Assembly (NCBI RefSeq): GCF_003704105.1 | Contig: NZ_QUOQ01000002.1 | Span: forward strand, 434,001-498,000 | Origin: Brevundimonas lutea | GTDB taxonomy: Bacteria > Pseudomonadota > Alphaproteobacteria > Caulobacterales > Caulobacteraceae | Length of the DNA: 64,000 bases | Direction of reading: 5' to 3' | Shown here: one piece after another, positions 26,785-37,245 of the stretch | How the letters are laid out: each line of letters begins with the position of its first letter | Numbering within the stretch: the first letter of the stretch is position 1 | Notes under the pieces: generated by a model | What the model saw: only the letters and a program-made list of their open reading frames with translations | What the model was told of the DNA's origin: nothing | Database searches by the model: none | Translations under genes and position numbers: made by a program

Positions 26785-28617
26785 TCAGGCCTTCAGCGGC
26801 AGGGCGGTCCGGATGTGCACATCCTTGAGCTGGCGCTCGGCCGCCTCGGTCGGGGCGTTCATCAGCAGGTCTTCGCCCTGCTGGTTCAGCGGGAAGGCGA
26901 TGACCTCGCGGATGGCGGTCTGGTTGGCCAGCAGCATGACGATGCGGTCGATGCCGGGCGCGAGTCCGCCGTGGGGCGGAGCGCCGTAGCGGAAGGCGTT
27001 CAGCATGCCGCCGAACTGATCCTCGACCACCGAGGCGTCATAGCCGGCGATGGCGAAGGCCTTGAGCATGATCTCGGCCTTGTGGTTCCGGATCGCGCCC
27101 GAGCACAGCTCATAGCCGTTGCAGACGATGTCGTACTGATAGGCCCGGATGGTCAGGGGATCCTGGGTCTCCAGCGCCTCCAGCCCGCCCTGGGGCATGG
27201 AGAAGGGGTTGTGGGAGAAGTCGACCTTCTTCTCCTCTTCCGACCATTCGAACATCGGGAAGTCGACGATCCAGCAGAACTTGAACTGGTCCTCGTCGAT
27301 CAGCTTCAGCTCGGTCCCGACGCGGGTGCGGGCCAGGCCGGCGAACTTGGCGAAGACGGCCGGGTCGCCGGCGGTGAAGAAGGCGGCGTCGCCCTGGCCC
27401 AGGCCCAGCGACGACATCAGGGCCTCGGTCGGCTCCTGTCCCAGGTTCTTGGCGATGGGGCCGCCCCAGGCGCCCTGGTCGTCGGACCAGAAGATGTAGC
27501 CGAGGCCCGGCTGGCCCTCGCCCTGCGCCCAGGAGTTCATCCGATCGCAGAAGGCGCGCGAACCGCCGGTCGGGGCCGGAATGGCCCAGACGGCGTTCTT
27601 CTCGTCCGCGCCCAGGATCTTGGCGAACAGGCCGAAGCCGCCGTCGCGGAAGTGATCGGAGACGACCTGCATCTTGATCGGGTTGCGGGTGTCCGGCTTG
27701 TCGGTGCCGTACCAGGCCATCGACTGGGCGTAGGTCAGGCGCTCGAAGCCCTTGTGCTCGAACGCATCGCCGAAATCGTTGATGAAGGTCTGCGTTCCGT
27801 CGATGGGCGATACCGGCTTGCCGTCGGCGAACTCCTCGAACACGCCATGCATGACGGGCTCGATGGCCGCGAAGACGTCTTCCTGGGTGACAAAGCTCAT
27901 CTCGACGTCGAGCTGGTAGAACTCCAGCGAGCGGTCGGCGCGCAGGTCCTCGTCGCGGAAGCAGGGCGCGATCTGGAAATAGCGGTCGAAGCCCGAGACC
28001 ATCAGCAGCTGCTTGAACTGTTGGGGCGCCTGGGGAAGGGCGTAGAACTTTCCGGGATGCAGGCGGCTGGGGACCAGGAAGTCGCGCGCGCCCTCAGGCG
28101 ACGAGGCGGTCAGGATCGGGGTCTGATATTCCAGGAAGCCCTGTTCGACCATGCGGTTGCGGATCGAGGAGATGACCCGCGAGCGCAGCACGATGTTCTT
28201 GTGCAGGGTCTCGCGGCGCAGGTCGAGGAAGCGGTTCTTGAGGCGGATGTCCTCGGGGTACTCCGGCTCGCCGAAGACGGGCAGGGGCAGTTCGGCGGCC
28301 TCGGACAGCACCTCGACGGCCTTGACCCGGACCTCGATCTCGCCGGTCGGCAGGTTGGCGTTGACGGTCGAGCCTTCGCGCAGGACGACCTCGCCGTCGA
28401 TCTTGATGACGCTCTCGGCGCGCAGCCGCTCGACCACGTCGAAGCCCGGCGTTTCGGGGTGCAGCACCAACTGGGTCAGGCCGTAATGGTCGCGCAGGTC
28501 GATAAACAGCAGGCCGCCGTGGTCGCGCTTGCGATGCACCCAACCGGACAGGCGGACGGCGTTCCCGGCGTCGCTCGAGCGAAGGGCGCCGCAGGTGTGG
28601 GAGCGGTAGGCGTGCAT
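26785..28617 (-). CDS. aspS: Aspartyl-tRNA synthetase
   Basis: A 610-residue class II synthetase of the bacterial type. The OB-fold anticodon-binding domain is N-terminal ([20 protein letters not shown]). Motif 2 reads [17 protein letters not shown], preceded by the flipping-loop sequence [17 protein letters not shown] part ([15 protein letters not shown]), and motif 3 is [13 protein letters not shown]. The GAD domain is inserted in the middle (about residues 300-420). I started at the ATG at 28617 ([10 protein letters not shown]), as the 22 extra upstream residues are not family-like. Confidence 0.96.
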   Translation of the reverse strand: MHAYRSHTCGALRSSDAGNAVRLSGWVHRKRDHGGLLFIDLRDHYGLTQLVLHPETPGFDVVERLRAESVIKIDGEVVLREGSTVNANLPTGEIEVRVKAVEVLSEAAELPLPVFGEPEYPEDIRLKNRFLDLRRETLHKNIVLRSRVISSIRNRMVEQGFLEYQTPILTASSPEGARDFLVPSRLHPGKFYALPQAPQQFKQLLMVSGFDRYFQIAPCFRDEDLRADRSLEFYQLDVEMSFVTQEDVFAAIEPVMHGVFEEFADGKPVSPIDGTQTFINDFGDAFEHKGFERLTYAQSMAWYGTDKPDTRNPIKMQVVSDHFRDGGFGLFAKILGADEKNAVWAIPAPTGGSRAFCDRMNSWAQGEGQPGLGYIFWSDDQGAWGGPIAKNLGQEPTEALMSSLGLGQGDAAFFTAGDPAVFAKFAGLARTRVGTELKLIDEDQFKFCWIVDFPMFEWSEEEKKVDFSHNPFSMPQGGLEALETQDPLTIRAYQYDIVCNGYELCSGAIRNHKAEIMLKAFAIAGYDASVVEDQFGGMLNAFRYGAPPHGGLAPGIDRIVMLLANQTAIREVIAFPLNQQGEDLLMNAPTEAAERQLKDVHIRTALPLKA

Positions 28618-28786
28618 GATCGGATCGTCTTGCGCAGAGGGCCGCAAAGGCCGCGAAATCGGGAGGGCGCTAGGGCGCATCATCGCCCCGGAAAGTCAAG
28701 ATTCGGCAGGCTGGGCCGCGCCCGATTTGACCTTGGCCGTGGCGTCCCCATGTCGAATGGCGACGCTTCGCCAAGGGGATACGCCG

Positions 28787-29764
28787 ATGACCGCGCTCCA
28801 ACGCCTCGCCGCCCTGCTGGTCGCCCTGGTGGTGGCCTTCGCGCCCGTGGCGGCGCCGGCCCAGGACCTGTCTGGGGACTGGGTGTTCAATGTCGAGGGC
28901 CGTAACGTCATGGTGCTGAGGCTGGCGGCCGATGAGGCGGGCGGTCTGGAGGGCACGCTGGCGCGGCCGGAGCGGTTCTCCATGACCCTGTCCGGCGGCG
29001 CGCTCGGGGTCGTCGGGGCGACGCCCCCGGTGGTCGAGCGGCGGGTCGAAACGGTCGCGATGGCGTCGGACGGCGTTCACATCGCCGTCTTCGATCCGGC
29101 AGCGCCCGAGGCCGACACCCGGCGGGAATATCGGCTGCAAGCGGTCGGCGAAGACCACGCCGAACTGCGGGTCCCGGGCGCCGAGGATGCGCCGGCGATC
29201 CCGCTGATGCGGCCCAGGCCGGCTCTGGCGGTGGCGCCCGATCTTGACCCGACCCGCACCTATGTCGATCGCCCGGATGTCGCCAGCGATGAGGAACTGG
29301 CGGAGATGTTCGAGGCGGACCAGGCGGGCCGAACCGGCGGCGCCGCCATCGATTGGTCCGTCCTCGCGGCCGATGACCGCGCCCGGCGCGAGCGCGTGCG
29401 CGAACTGATGGCCGAGGGCCGGGTGAACAGCGCCGACGACTACTGGCGCGCGGCCTTCATCGTCCAGCATGGCGACACGCCGGAAGACTATCTGCTGGCC
29501 CACGCCCTGGCCGTCGCGTCCGCCGGGATGGGCAAGGGCGAGGCGACCTGGATCGCGGCGGCGACCCTGGACCGCTATCTGCAGGCGATCGGCCAATCCC
29601 AGGTCTATGGCACCCAGTATCAGACGGCTCCGGGGCAGCCGGTCAGCCAGGGCGACTATCACCGCGACCTCATTCCGGACTCGGTGCGGCTGGCCTCGGG
29701 CGTGCCGACGTTGGATCAGCAGGCCGAGCACGGAAAGCAGTTCGAACAGCCGGCGGCGGAGTAG
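28787..29764 (+). CDS. Secreted protein, DUF6624-like C-terminal region
   Basis: A 325-residue protein with a signal peptide (1-26, ending APAQ). The first half is beta-rich with a lipocalin-like start (LSGDWVFNVEGRNVMVLRLA). The second half contains AAFIVQHGDTPEDYLLAHAL, then AAATLDRYLQAIGQSQVYGTQYQ, which resembles DUF6624 proteins (HGD, then the AYLTDR-like and YGTQ motifs). The biochemical role is unknown. The ATG at 28787 has an AAGGGG upstream. It diverges from aspS. Confidence 0.75.
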   Translation: MTALQRLAALLVALVVAFAPVAAPAQDLSGDWVFNVEGRNVMVLRLAADEAGGLEGTLARPERFSMTLSGGALGVVGATPPVVERRVETVAMASDGVHIAVFDPAAPEADTRREYRLQAVGEDHAELRVPGAEDAPAIPLMRPRPALAVAPDLDPTRTYVDRPDVASDEELAEMFEADQAGRTGGAAIDWSVLAADDRARRERVRELMAEGRVNSADDYWRAAFIVQHGDTPEDYLLAHALAVASAGMGKGEATWIAAATLDRYLQAIGQSQVYGTQYQTAPGQPVSQGDYHRDLIPDSVRLASGVPTLDQQAEHGKQFEQPAAE

Positions 29765-29830
29765 GTCGCGAGATCGCAACCGCGCCGCCCGGCCTTTTCG
29801 CGGACGGCGATATCCGCTAGCGGGCGTCTC

Positions 29831-30208
29831 GTGACCCCCGCACGCCCTCAGGTCTGGTCGTTGTCGAAGTCGCTGGCCTTCCTGGCGGCGACCTTCGCGA
29901 TCGTGTTCGGGTCGCTGATGCCGGCGGCGGTGGCGGCCTCTCCGGCCACGGGGCAGGCCATCATCCTGTGTTCCGGCGACCGACTGGACCTGGATGAGGA
30001 CGGACATCCCGCCGACGAGGCCGAGCGCAGCCTGAGCTGCGCCATGGCCCTGCTGGGCGGTCTCGGCGCGCCCTTGCCGCCGGTCGTGGATGCCGTCGCG
30101 CCGTCGCCCGTGATTCACGCCAGCCTGATCCCCGCCTCGGCCGAGGGCGTTCCGCCGCCGGCCCGCGCGCCGCCCCGGCCGCACTCCACCGCACCACCCC
30201 CCGCCTGA
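29831..30208 (+). CDS. DUF2946-like small exported protein
   Basis: A 125-residue protein starting with GTG. A hydrophobic N-terminal segment (about residues 12-36) is followed by AIILCSGDRLDLDEDGHP and SLSCAMALLGGLG, and a proline-rich C-terminus. The cysteine spacing and place before a TonB receptor, PepSY protein and PCu(A)C chaperone resemble the DUF2946 proteins found in copper-related operons. The similarity is weak and the function is inferred from context only. Confidence 0.55.
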   Translation: MTPARPQVWSLSKSLAFLAATFAIVFGSLMPAAVAASPATGQAIILCSGDRLDLDEDGHPADEAERSLSCAMALLGGLGAPLPPVVDAVAPSPVIHASLIPASAEGVPPPARAPPRPHSTAPPPA

Positions 30209-30278
30209 ACGACGCCATCGCCCGCGCGTGAGCCCCGGCTCGCGCGCCGCCTTCGTTTGTTCAGGAACACCTCTCCTC

Positions 30279-32360
30279 ATGACTTTCCGCACGTCCACGG
30301 CGCCGCTGGCGCTGCTCGCCGCCCTGTGCGCGGCCACGCCCGTCTTCGCCCAGACCGCCCCAATCCAGACCGGCAGCGACGAGGGTCCGGTCACCCAGCT
30401 GGACAGCATCATCGTCACCGCCACGCGCAATCCGGACGATCCGCCCGTCGTGGCTGAGGCCCGAGCCCGTCTCAGCCGTACGCCCGGCGCGGTCGCCGTC
30501 GTCGCGGCCGAGAGCTATGAGGACCGCTACGCCCTGGCCCTGTCCGACACCCTGCGCAACGTGCCCGGCGTCTTCGCCCAGCGCCGCTGGGGCGAGGAGG
30601 TGCGGCTATCGATCCGGGGTTCGGGGATCGGCCAGAGCCTGCACCTTCGCGGCGTGCTGCTGGCCCAGGACGGCGTGCCGATCAGCGCACCGGACGGGTT
30701 CGGCGACTTCCAGGAGCTGGACCCGCTGATCGCCCGCTATACGGAGGTGTACAAGGGCGGCAACGCGATCCGTTTCGGCGGCGCGGCCCTGGGCGGGGCG
30801 GTCAATGTGCTGACCCCCACCGGGCGAAACGCCGGTCACGACAATCTGCTGAGGCTGGAGGGCGGCTCGTTCGCCACGCGCCGCGCCCACTTGGCGGTGG
30901 CTCGAGATTACGGCGACTGGGATCTCTATGCGGCCGGGACCTGGAGCGGCAGCGACGGCTTTCTCGATCATCAGGACTCGGACTCGAAACGGCTGACCGT
31001 CAGCGCGGGCCGGCGGTTCGGCGAGGATCGCGAGGTCCGGCTGATCGTCCAGGCCAACGACCTGGATCTCGACATCTCCGGCACGCAGTCGCTGGACAAG
31101 GCGCTGAACGATCCGACCGGGCCGGATCCCTATGTCCGGGAGCTGGACTTCGGCCGGGACGTGAAGTCGGTGCGGGTGACGGCCCAGACGCGCTGGCGGC
31201 TGAGCGACAGCCTGGTGTTCGAGGGCGGCGCCTATGTCGCGGATAAGGCCCTGTTCCATCCGGTGCCGGTGGTGCTGGAGAACGACTATCGCTTCTGGGG
31301 TGGCTTTGGGCGACTGGACTGGACCGGTCAGATCGCGGGGCTGCGCGCCGACGCCTTCGCCGGCGTCTATGTGCGGACCGGCGACAACGACAGCGCGGTG
31401 TTTCTGAACACCGGCGGCGGCAATCCGGGGTTTCAGATCGGCAGCACGCTCCAGACCGCCACCGGACTGGACGCTTTCGCCGAGGGGCGGCTGTTCGTGA
31501 CTGACAGGCTGGCCCTGATCGGCGGCGGATCGTGGGGACGCGCCGAACGGGAGGTCGACAACCGGCTGGCCCCCGCCAACAGCGCCACGCGCGATTACGA
31601 CTGGTTTGCGCCCCGGGTCGGTCTGCTGTGGGAGAATCCGGACGGGTCGCAGGTTTACGCCAATGTGACGCGCTCGGTGGAGCCGCCGACCTTCCTGGAA
31701 CTGGTGCAGACTCCCGTGCCGCAGTTCGTCGACCTGGACGCCCAGAAGGCCTGGACCGGCGAGATCGGGATGAGGGGAGAGCGCGGCGCCTTCCGCTATG
31801 ACATCGCCGCCTATCGCGCCCACATCGACGGCGAGCTGCTGAACTATGTGGTCATCCCGAACAATCCGGCGCTGAGCTTCAACGCCGAGGACACGGTGCA
31901 CCAGGGCATCGAGGCCGGGCTGGACTGGCGGCTGCTGGAAGGGGCGCCGGGGCGGCTGACGTTGCGCCAGACCTGGACCTGGTCGGACTTCTTCTTCGAG
32001 GGTGACGCCACCTATGGCGACAACCAGTTGCCGATCATTCCGGAGCACGCCTATCGGGCCGAGCTGAAGTTCGAGCACCCGGCGGGGTGGTTCGTGGCGC
32101 CATCGGTGGAGTGGGTTCCGAACGACGTCTTCGTCGATTTCGCCAATACGCTGAAGTATCCGGGCTACACCGTGGTGTCGCTGAACGCCGGGGTCGACCT
32201 GCCGGGCGGCGTGGCGATCTTCGCCGATCTGCGCAACCTGACCGACGAGCGTTACGTCTCGAACGCCAATGCGGTTACCGACGCCCGTGTGGCGGCCACC
32301 GACGTCTTCACGCCCGGCGAGGGTCGATCGGCCTATGTCGGCGTGCGGCTGAGCTTCTAA
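30279..32360 (+). CDS. TonB-dependent outer-membrane receptor, probably for copper
   Basis: A 693-residue receptor with a signal peptide (1-25, ending FAQ). The TonB box region is near DSIIVTATRNPD. The plug domain shows LSDTLRNVPGVFAQRRWGEE, LSIRGSGIGQSLHLRGVLLA and GGNAIRFGGAALGGAVNVLT. The 22-strand barrel ends in the usual terminal aromatic (YVGVRLSF). The ligand is not visible in the sequence; the PepSY and PCu(A)C partners downstream suggest copper or a copper chelate. The ATG at 30279 was chosen because the signal peptide starts there. Confidence 0.9.
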   Translation: MTFRTSTAPLALLAALCAATPVFAQTAPIQTGSDEGPVTQLDSIIVTATRNPDDPPVVAEARARLSRTPGAVAVVAAESYEDRYALALSDTLRNVPGVFAQRRWGEEVRLSIRGSGIGQSLHLRGVLLAQDGVPISAPDGFGDFQELDPLIARYTEVYKGGNAIRFGGAALGGAVNVLTPTGRNAGHDNLLRLEGGSFATRRAHLAVARDYGDWDLYAAGTWSGSDGFLDHQDSDSKRLTVSAGRRFGEDREVRLIVQANDLDLDISGTQSLDKALNDPTGPDPYVRELDFGRDVKSVRVTAQTRWRLSDSLVFEGGAYVADKALFHPVPVVLENDYRFWGGFGRLDWTGQIAGLRADAFAGVYVRTGDNDSAVFLNTGGGNPGFQIGSTLQTATGLDAFAEGRLFVTDRLALIGGGSWGRAEREVDNRLAPANSATRDYDWFAPRVGLLWENPDGSQVYANVTRSVEPPTFLELVQTPVPQFVDLDAQKAWTGEIGMRGERGAFRYDIAAYRAHIDGELLNYVVIPNNPALSFNAEDTVHQGIEAGLDWRLLEGAPGRLTLRQTWTWSDFFFEGDATYGDNQLPIIPEHAYRAELKFEHPAGWFVAPSVEWVPNDVFVDFANTLKYPGYTVVSLNAGVDLPGGVAIFADLRNLTDERYVSNANAVTDARVAATDVFTPGEGRSAYVGVRLSF

Positions 32361-32370
32361 GGGGGTGGCG

Positions 32371-33699
32371 ATGTCGAAACCGAATACAGCCGGCCTGTCC
32401 GGCGCCTATCGCGCGGTCTGGCGCTGGCATTTCTATGCCGGGTTGATGGTGCTGCCGGTGCTGATGCTGATGGCCCTGACCGGGGGGCTGTATCTGTTCA
32501 AGGCCGAGATCGAGGGCGCGCTGTACGGCGGGCTGTCGGCGGTCGAGGCGCGGGGCGAGACCGTGTCGCCGGATCGCTGGACGGCGGCTGCGGAGGTCGG
32601 GCTGGGCGGCACGGCGACCTCGGTGTTCGTGCCCGACCGGCCGGATCGGGCCGTGCAGGTCAAGGTGCGGACGGACGCTGGGGACCGGACCGCCTTCGTC
32701 GACCCCTATGACGCCCGCGTCATCGGCTCGGTGACCGGCGACGGCGTGATGGGCTCGGTCAAGCGGCTGCACAGCCTGGAGATCCTCGGCCGACCGTTCA
32801 ACATCCTGATCGAGATCGTCGCCGGCTGGGCGATCATTCTGGTGGCGACGGGCCTCTATCTGTGGTGGCCGCGCGGGCGGGACGTGGCGACGGCCAAGCC
32901 GCGCGCGGGTGATCCGAGGCGCCGGCCGTTCTGGCGCGATCTTCATGCGGTGACCGGGCTCTACGCCGGGGCGGTGATCGCCTTTCTGGCGGTGACCGGC
33001 ATGCCGTGGTCGGCGGTGTGGGGCGATGTGTTCCTGACCCAGATGCGCGAGAGCGGCCTGGGACGGCCGCCCGCTCCGGCGGCCAATCCCTGGTCCCACG
33101 CCGGACACGACGCACCGGCCGGGCAGGGCTGGACGATGGAGGGGGTGGGTCTGCGCGCCGACGGCCAGGGGGCGCCGTCCCTGGACAGGGTCGTGGCCAC
33201 GGCGGAGGCCGAGGCGATGCCGCGACCCTATACGGTGTCGATCCCGGGCGATCCGGGGCGCGCCTGGACGGTGGCGCCGGTGACCACACGCGCCGAGGAC
33301 GCCCGCAGCCTGTACGTCGACGGCCGCACCGGTGCGGTGATCGGCGATGCGCGCTGGGCTCAGTTCGGCGCCGGGGCCCAGGCCTTCGAGTGGGGCATCG
33401 CGGTGCACCAAGGGACGCAGTACGGCTGGACCAACCGGATCGTCATGCTGCTGGGCTGTATCGCCATCTGGATGCTGGCGATCAGCGGCGGGGTGATGTG
33501 GTGGAAACGGCGGGCGGGTCGACCGGGGCTGGGCGCGCCGACCGCGCCGCCGGGCCCGCGCGTCCGGGCGGCGGTGCTGGGCATCGTCCTGCCGCTGGCT
33601 ATTCTCTATCCCCTGACCGGGCTGTCGCTGCTCGCCGCGATTGGCGTGGACCGGCTGGTCCGACTGATTCATCGTCCCCGTCCGGAGGTCGCCCCATGA
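32371..33699 (+). CDS. PepSY-associated inner-membrane protein
   Basis: A 442-residue PepSY-TM protein. Membrane segments lie at about residues 20-40, 146-168, 192-212, 350-372 and 396-420. Two PepSY-type periplasmic domains lie between them (VDPYDARVIGSVTGDGVMGS and RSLYVDGRTGAVIGDARWAQ). A His-rich loop, NPWSHAGHDAPAG, lies in the periplasmic region. Proteins of this group act with TonB receptors, often as ferric or cupric reductases. It is 10 bases from the receptor gene, and its stop overlaps the next start as ATGA. Confidence 0.9.
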   Translation: MSKPNTAGLSGAYRAVWRWHFYAGLMVLPVLMLMALTGGLYLFKAEIEGALYGGLSAVEARGETVSPDRWTAAAEVGLGGTATSVFVPDRPDRAVQVKVRTDAGDRTAFVDPYDARVIGSVTGDGVMGSVKRLHSLEILGRPFNILIEIVAGWAIILVATGLYLWWPRGRDVATAKPRAGDPRRRPFWRDLHAVTGLYAGAVIAFLAVTGMPWSAVWGDVFLTQMRESGLGRPPAPAANPWSHAGHDAPAGQGWTMEGVGLRADGQGAPSLDRVVATAEAEAMPRPYTVSIPGDPGRAWTVAPVTTRAEDARSLYVDGRTGAVIGDARWAQFGAGAQAFEWGIAVHQGTQYGWTNRIVMLLGCIAIWMLAISGGVMWWKRRAGRPGLGAPTAPPGPRVRAAVLGIVLPLAILYPLTGLSLLAAIGVDRLVRLIHRPRPEVAP

Positions 33700-34220
33700 T
33701 CCGCCACGCTTTCGTCTTCGTCGCGCTCGCCGCGTCCACCTTGCTCGCCGGCTGCCAGCAGGGCGAAGCGGGACCGGCGGTGGTCGAGGTCGCCGATCTG
33801 GTGTGCCGCGAAACGCCGCGCGGTCAGAGCCAGACCGCCTGCTACGCCACCCTGACGGCCAGCCAGCCGGACCGGCTGGTGTCGGTCTCGTCGCCAAGCG
33901 CTGCCTCGGTCGAGCTGCATTCCATGAGCACCGAGGGCGGCATCATGCGGATGAGCGAGATGGCCGAAGGCCTGGCGCTGCCGGCCGGTCAGGGCGCGCA
34001 ACTCGCCCCGGGCGGTGACCACATCATGGTCATGGGCCTGGCGGCGCCGCTGGAGGGCGGCCAGTCCCTGCCGCTGACCCTGACGTTCGAGCGGGCCGCA
34101 GCGGTGACGCTGGAGGCGCCGGTGGGCGTGCCGGGGCAGGCGGGTGCGCCGGGGCGTCGGGGACGGCCGGGATCGCCGGGCGTCGGCGCCGATGCGCCTG
34201 ACGAGCACGCGGGACACTGA
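33696..34220 (+). CDS. PCu(A)C copper chaperone, lipoprotein with collagen-like tail
   Basis: A 174-residue lipoprotein (lipobox LAGC, Cys20). The copper-site pattern of PCu(A)C proteins is present: SVELHSMSTEGGIMRM, then LAPGGDHIMVMGL, giving the conserved His and Met residues that bind Cu(I). These chaperones deliver copper to the CuA site of cytochrome oxidase. After the domain (about residue 145) the sequence becomes a run of Gly-X-Y triplets, GVP-GQA-GAP-GRR-GRP-GSP, followed by DEHAGH at the end. That tail is not part of the usual family. The start overlaps the PepSY stop. Confidence 0.88.
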   Translation: MIRHAFVFVALAASTLLAGCQQGEAGPAVVEVADLVCRETPRGQSQTACYATLTASQPDRLVSVSSPSAASVELHSMSTEGGIMRMSEMAEGLALPAGQGAQLAPGGDHIMVMGLAAPLEGGQSLPLTLTFERAAAVTLEAPVGVPGQAGAPGRRGRPGSPGVGADAPDEHAGH

Positions 34221-34316
34221 GGCGGAAAGTTCTCCACAGGGGCGAATCCCTTACCCACCGGGCGTGGTGGAACCCCGCTTGAGGTGAGGACGCGGCCGCT
34301 TGCTAACCCTAGGGGC

Positions 34317-34973
34317 ATGAGCGTGGCCCCCCAATCCCAGATGCGTCTGCCGCTGGAGCGCAACGAAGCCGCGCGGCCGCTGGTCGTTTCTGGCTGCAAC
34401 GCGGCGGCGGCGGCGGCGATGGAGACGTTTCCGCAAGCCCCTGGGGCCATACTGGCGCTGGTCGGACCCAGGGGCTGCGGCAAGACGCGGATGGCCGAGG
34501 ACTGGGCCGAGCGGGTGGGGGCGGTTCCGCTGCACGGCGCCGAGGCGGCCCTGATCGATCCCCTGGAGATCGAGGGGCGTCCGGTGATGCTGGATGTCGC
34601 CGAGGCGGCCGACGACGAAAGCCTGTTTCACCTGTTCAACCTGACCCAGTCCGGCGGCGGGGCGCTGTTGCTGGTGTCGCGCACCGCGCCGGCGACGTGG
34701 GAGACGACGGTGCCGGACCTGCGCTCGCGCCTGAACGCCACGCCGGTTGCGGCGATCGCGGCGCCGGACGACGTTCTGATGACCGTGCTGCTGGAAGCGG
34801 CCTTCGCTCGGCGCAGCATGACGCCGGGGGAGGAGGTCGTCGCCTATCTGCTGAAGCGGATCGACCGGTCCGCCGAGGCGGCGGAGGCTGTGGTTGAGGC
34901 GCTGGACGCCGCGCATCGGCCGGTCACGCGCGCCCTGGCCCGGCAGGTGCTGGGCGCCGCCGACAACGCCTGA
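34317..34973 (+). CDS. hdaA: HdaA, DnaA-related inactivator of DnaA
   Basis: A 218-residue AAA+ protein of the Hda family. It starts near [18 protein letters not shown], whose QMRLPL stretch matches the sliding-clamp-binding motif of Hda. Walker A is [20 protein letters not shown], with [13 protein letters not shown] at the Walker B region. The sensor and lid region follows ([18 protein letters not shown]). Hda-clamp complexes stimulate ATP hydrolysis by DnaA after initiation, preventing re-initiation. In Caulobacter the equivalent is HdaA. It lies just before ppk, suggesting shared expression. Confidence 0.85.
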   Translation: MSVAPQSQMRLPLERNEAARPLVVSGCNAAAAAAMETFPQAPGAILALVGPRGCGKTRMAEDWAERVGAVPLHGAEAALIDPLEIEGRPVMLDVAEAADDESLFHLFNLTQSGGGALLLVSRTAPATWETTVPDLRSRLNATPVAAIAAPDDVLMTVLLEAAFARRSMTPGEEVVAYLLKRIDRSAEAAEAVVEALDAAHRPVTRALARQVLGAADNA

Positions 34974-35046
34974 GGATTCACTGAACGGTCACGCGGCGTC
35001 GCCAGAGCTTGCGGCCCTTTCCCCGACCCGCCACAAGGCTGGAAGC

Positions 35047-37245
35047 ATGACCGACGCCGTCGCCATCGACGCCCGCACCGGAGCCGAGGTGCCGCCCTCG
35101 CGGGCGCCGCAACTGCGGCTGGACGAGGACCTGATCGCCTCGCCCGAGCGGCTGTTCAATCGCGAACTGTCCTGGCTGGCCTTCAACGCGCGGGTGCTGG
35201 AGGAGGCGGCCAATCCGGCCCATCCGCTGCTGGAGCGGCTGCGCTTCCTGTCCATCTCGGCCGGCAATCTGGACGAGTTCTTCATGACCCGGGTGGCGGG
35301 GCTCAAAGGCCAGGTGCGCCAGCGGCTGCGCGTGGTCTCGCCCGACGGCCTTACGCCCGAGGAGACGCTGGAGCGGGTCAACGCCGCCGCCAGCGCGCTG
35401 ATGGACGAGCAGCAGGATTGCTGGCGCGAGACGCGCAAGGCCATGGCCGGGATCGGGCTGGAGATCGTCGGGCCGGACGCCATCACGCCGCTGGAGCGCG
35501 AGCGGCTGGAGCCGGAGTTCCTCAGCCAGCTGTTCGCCGTGCTGACGCCTCTGGCCATCGACCCGGCGCATCCGTTTCCCTTCCTGCCCAACCTGGGCTT
35601 CTCGCTGGCGCTGAAGCTGCGTCGCCAGCGGGACAACCGCACCCTCTACGCCCTGGTGCCCGTGCCGACCCAGGTGAGGCGTTTCTGGGCCCTGCCGACC
35701 GACGGGCGCTCGAAGAAGAAGCGCCGGTTCATTACCCTCGAGAGCCTGCTGGTCCTGTTCATCGACCACCTGTTCCCAGGCTGCGATGTGCTGGAGAAGG
35801 GCGTGCTGCGCCTGATCCGCGATTCCGACATCGAGATCGAGGAGGAGGCCGAGGATCTGGTCATGGAGTTCGAGGAGGCGCTGAAGCAACGCCGCCTGGG
35901 CGACGTGGTGCGGATCAAGATCGAGGCGTCCATGCCGGACGATCTGCGCGGCTTCATCACCGAGGAGCTGAACGCGGCGCCGCAGGACGTGGTGCTGATC
36001 GACGGCATGTTGGGCCTGGCCCAGCTGTCCGAGCTGATCCCCGGCGGCCATCCCGAGCACAAGTTCCCCGGCTATGAGCCGCGCTATCCCGAGCGGGTGC
36101 GTGACAACGCCGGCGACATCTTCGCGGCCATCCGCGAGAAGGACATGCTGATCCACCACCCGTTCGAGAGCTTCGACGTGGTGGTTCAGTTCCTGCGGCA
36201 GGCGGCGCGCGACCCCAATGTGCTGGCGATCAAGCAGACGCTGTACCGCACCTCCAAGGACAGCCCGATCGTCGCGGCCCTGATCGAGGCGGCCGAGAAC
36301 GGCAAGAACGTCACCGCCCTGATCGAGCTGAAGGCGCGGTTCGACGAGGAGGCCAATCTGCGCTGGGCGCGGCAGATGGAGCGGGCGGGGGTCCACGTCG
36401 TCTTCGGCTTCGTGGAGTACAAGACCCACGCCAAGCTGAGCGTGGTGGTCAGGCGCGAAGGCGAGGCGCTGCGCACCTATTGCCACTTCGGCACCGGCAA
36501 CTATCACCCGGTGACGGCGCGAATTTACACCGACCTCAGCCTGTTCAGTTGCAATCCGGTTCTGGGTCGCGACGCGTCCAAGGTGTTCAACTACATCACC
36601 GGCTATGCGACGCCGGAGGATCTGGAGGCGCTGGTCGTCTCGCCGCTGAACATGAAGTCGACGCTGCTTGGTCTGATCGGCAAGGAGATGTCGGCGGCGT
36701 CGCAGGGCAAGCCGGCGGCGATCTGGGCCAAGATGAACTCGCTGGTCGATCCGGAGATCATCGACGCCCTGTACCGGGCCAGCCAGTGGGGCGTGCGGAT
36801 CGAACTGGTGATCCGGGGCATCTGCTGTCTGAGGCCCGGAGTGCAGGGGCTGAGCGAGAACATTCGGGTTCGCTCGATCGTCGGGCGGTTCCTGGAGCAC
36901 AGCCGAATCGTCTGCTTCGCCAACGGAGCCGACCTGCCGCATGACAAGGCGAAACTGTACATCTCCTCGGCCGACTGGATGCCGCGCAACCTGGATCGCC
37001 GGGTAGAGTTGATGACGCCGGTGCTGAACGCAACGGTGCACGATCAGGTGCTGGATCAGATCATGGTCGCCAATCTGAAGGACGATACCCAGAGCTGGCT
37101 GCTGGACCCGGACGGGGCGTATCGTCGGGTCCAGCCGCGCGCGGGCGAGACGCCGTTCTCGGCGCACCAGTATTTCATGACCAACCCCAGCCTGTCCGGG
37201 CGTGGCCGCAAGGTGAAGACCCTGCCCAAGACGCTGGAACTATGA
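35047..37245 (+). CDS. ppk: Polyphosphate kinase 1
   Basis: A 732-residue PPK1 that polymerises the gamma-phosphate of ATP into polyphosphate and can run in reverse. The N-terminal domain starts with [19 protein letters not shown]. The catalytic core shows [18 protein letters not shown] and [13 protein letters not shown], whose His461 is the phosphorylated residue, then [15 protein letters not shown] and [13 protein letters not shown]. Length and motifs are normal. It is coupled to ppx by an ATGA overlap, so synthesis and breakdown are encoded together. Confidence 0.96.
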   Translation: MTDAVAIDARTGAEVPPSRAPQLRLDEDLIASPERLFNRELSWLAFNARVLEEAANPAHPLLERLRFLSISAGNLDEFFMTRVAGLKGQVRQRLRVVSPDGLTPEETLERVNAAASALMDEQQDCWRETRKAMAGIGLEIVGPDAITPLERERLEPEFLSQLFAVLTPLAIDPAHPFPFLPNLGFSLALKLRRQRDNRTLYALVPVPTQVRRFWALPTDGRSKKKRRFITLESLLVLFIDHLFPGCDVLEKGVLRLIRDSDIEIEEEAEDLVMEFEEALKQRRLGDVVRIKIEASMPDDLRGFITEELNAAPQDVVLIDGMLGLAQLSELIPGGHPEHKFPGYEPRYPERVRDNAGDIFAAIREKDMLIHHPFESFDVVVQFLRQAARDPNVLAIKQTLYRTSKDSPIVAALIEAAENGKNVTALIELKARFDEEANLRWARQMERAGVHVVFGFVEYKTHAKLSVVVRREGEALRTYCHFGTGNYHPVTARIYTDLSLFSCNPVLGRDASKVFNYITGYATPEDLEALVVSPLNMKSTLLGLIGKEMSAASQGKPAAIWAKMNSLVDPEIIDALYRASQWGVRIELVIRGICCLRPGVQGLSENIRVRSIVGRFLEHSRIVCFANGADLPHDKAKLYISSADWMPRNLDRRVELMTPVLNATVHDQVLDQIMVANLKDDTQSWLLDPDGAYRRVQPRAGETPFSAHQYFMTNPSLSGRGRKVKTLPKTLEL

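Noticed and set aside
34279..34309. A promoter for hdaA (TTGAGG and GCTAAC)
   Set aside because: Two weak matches in a context where such hexamers arise often; not reported as a feature.
34978..37167. A 729-codon open frame antisense to ppk
   Set aside because: Shadow frame with no family signature.
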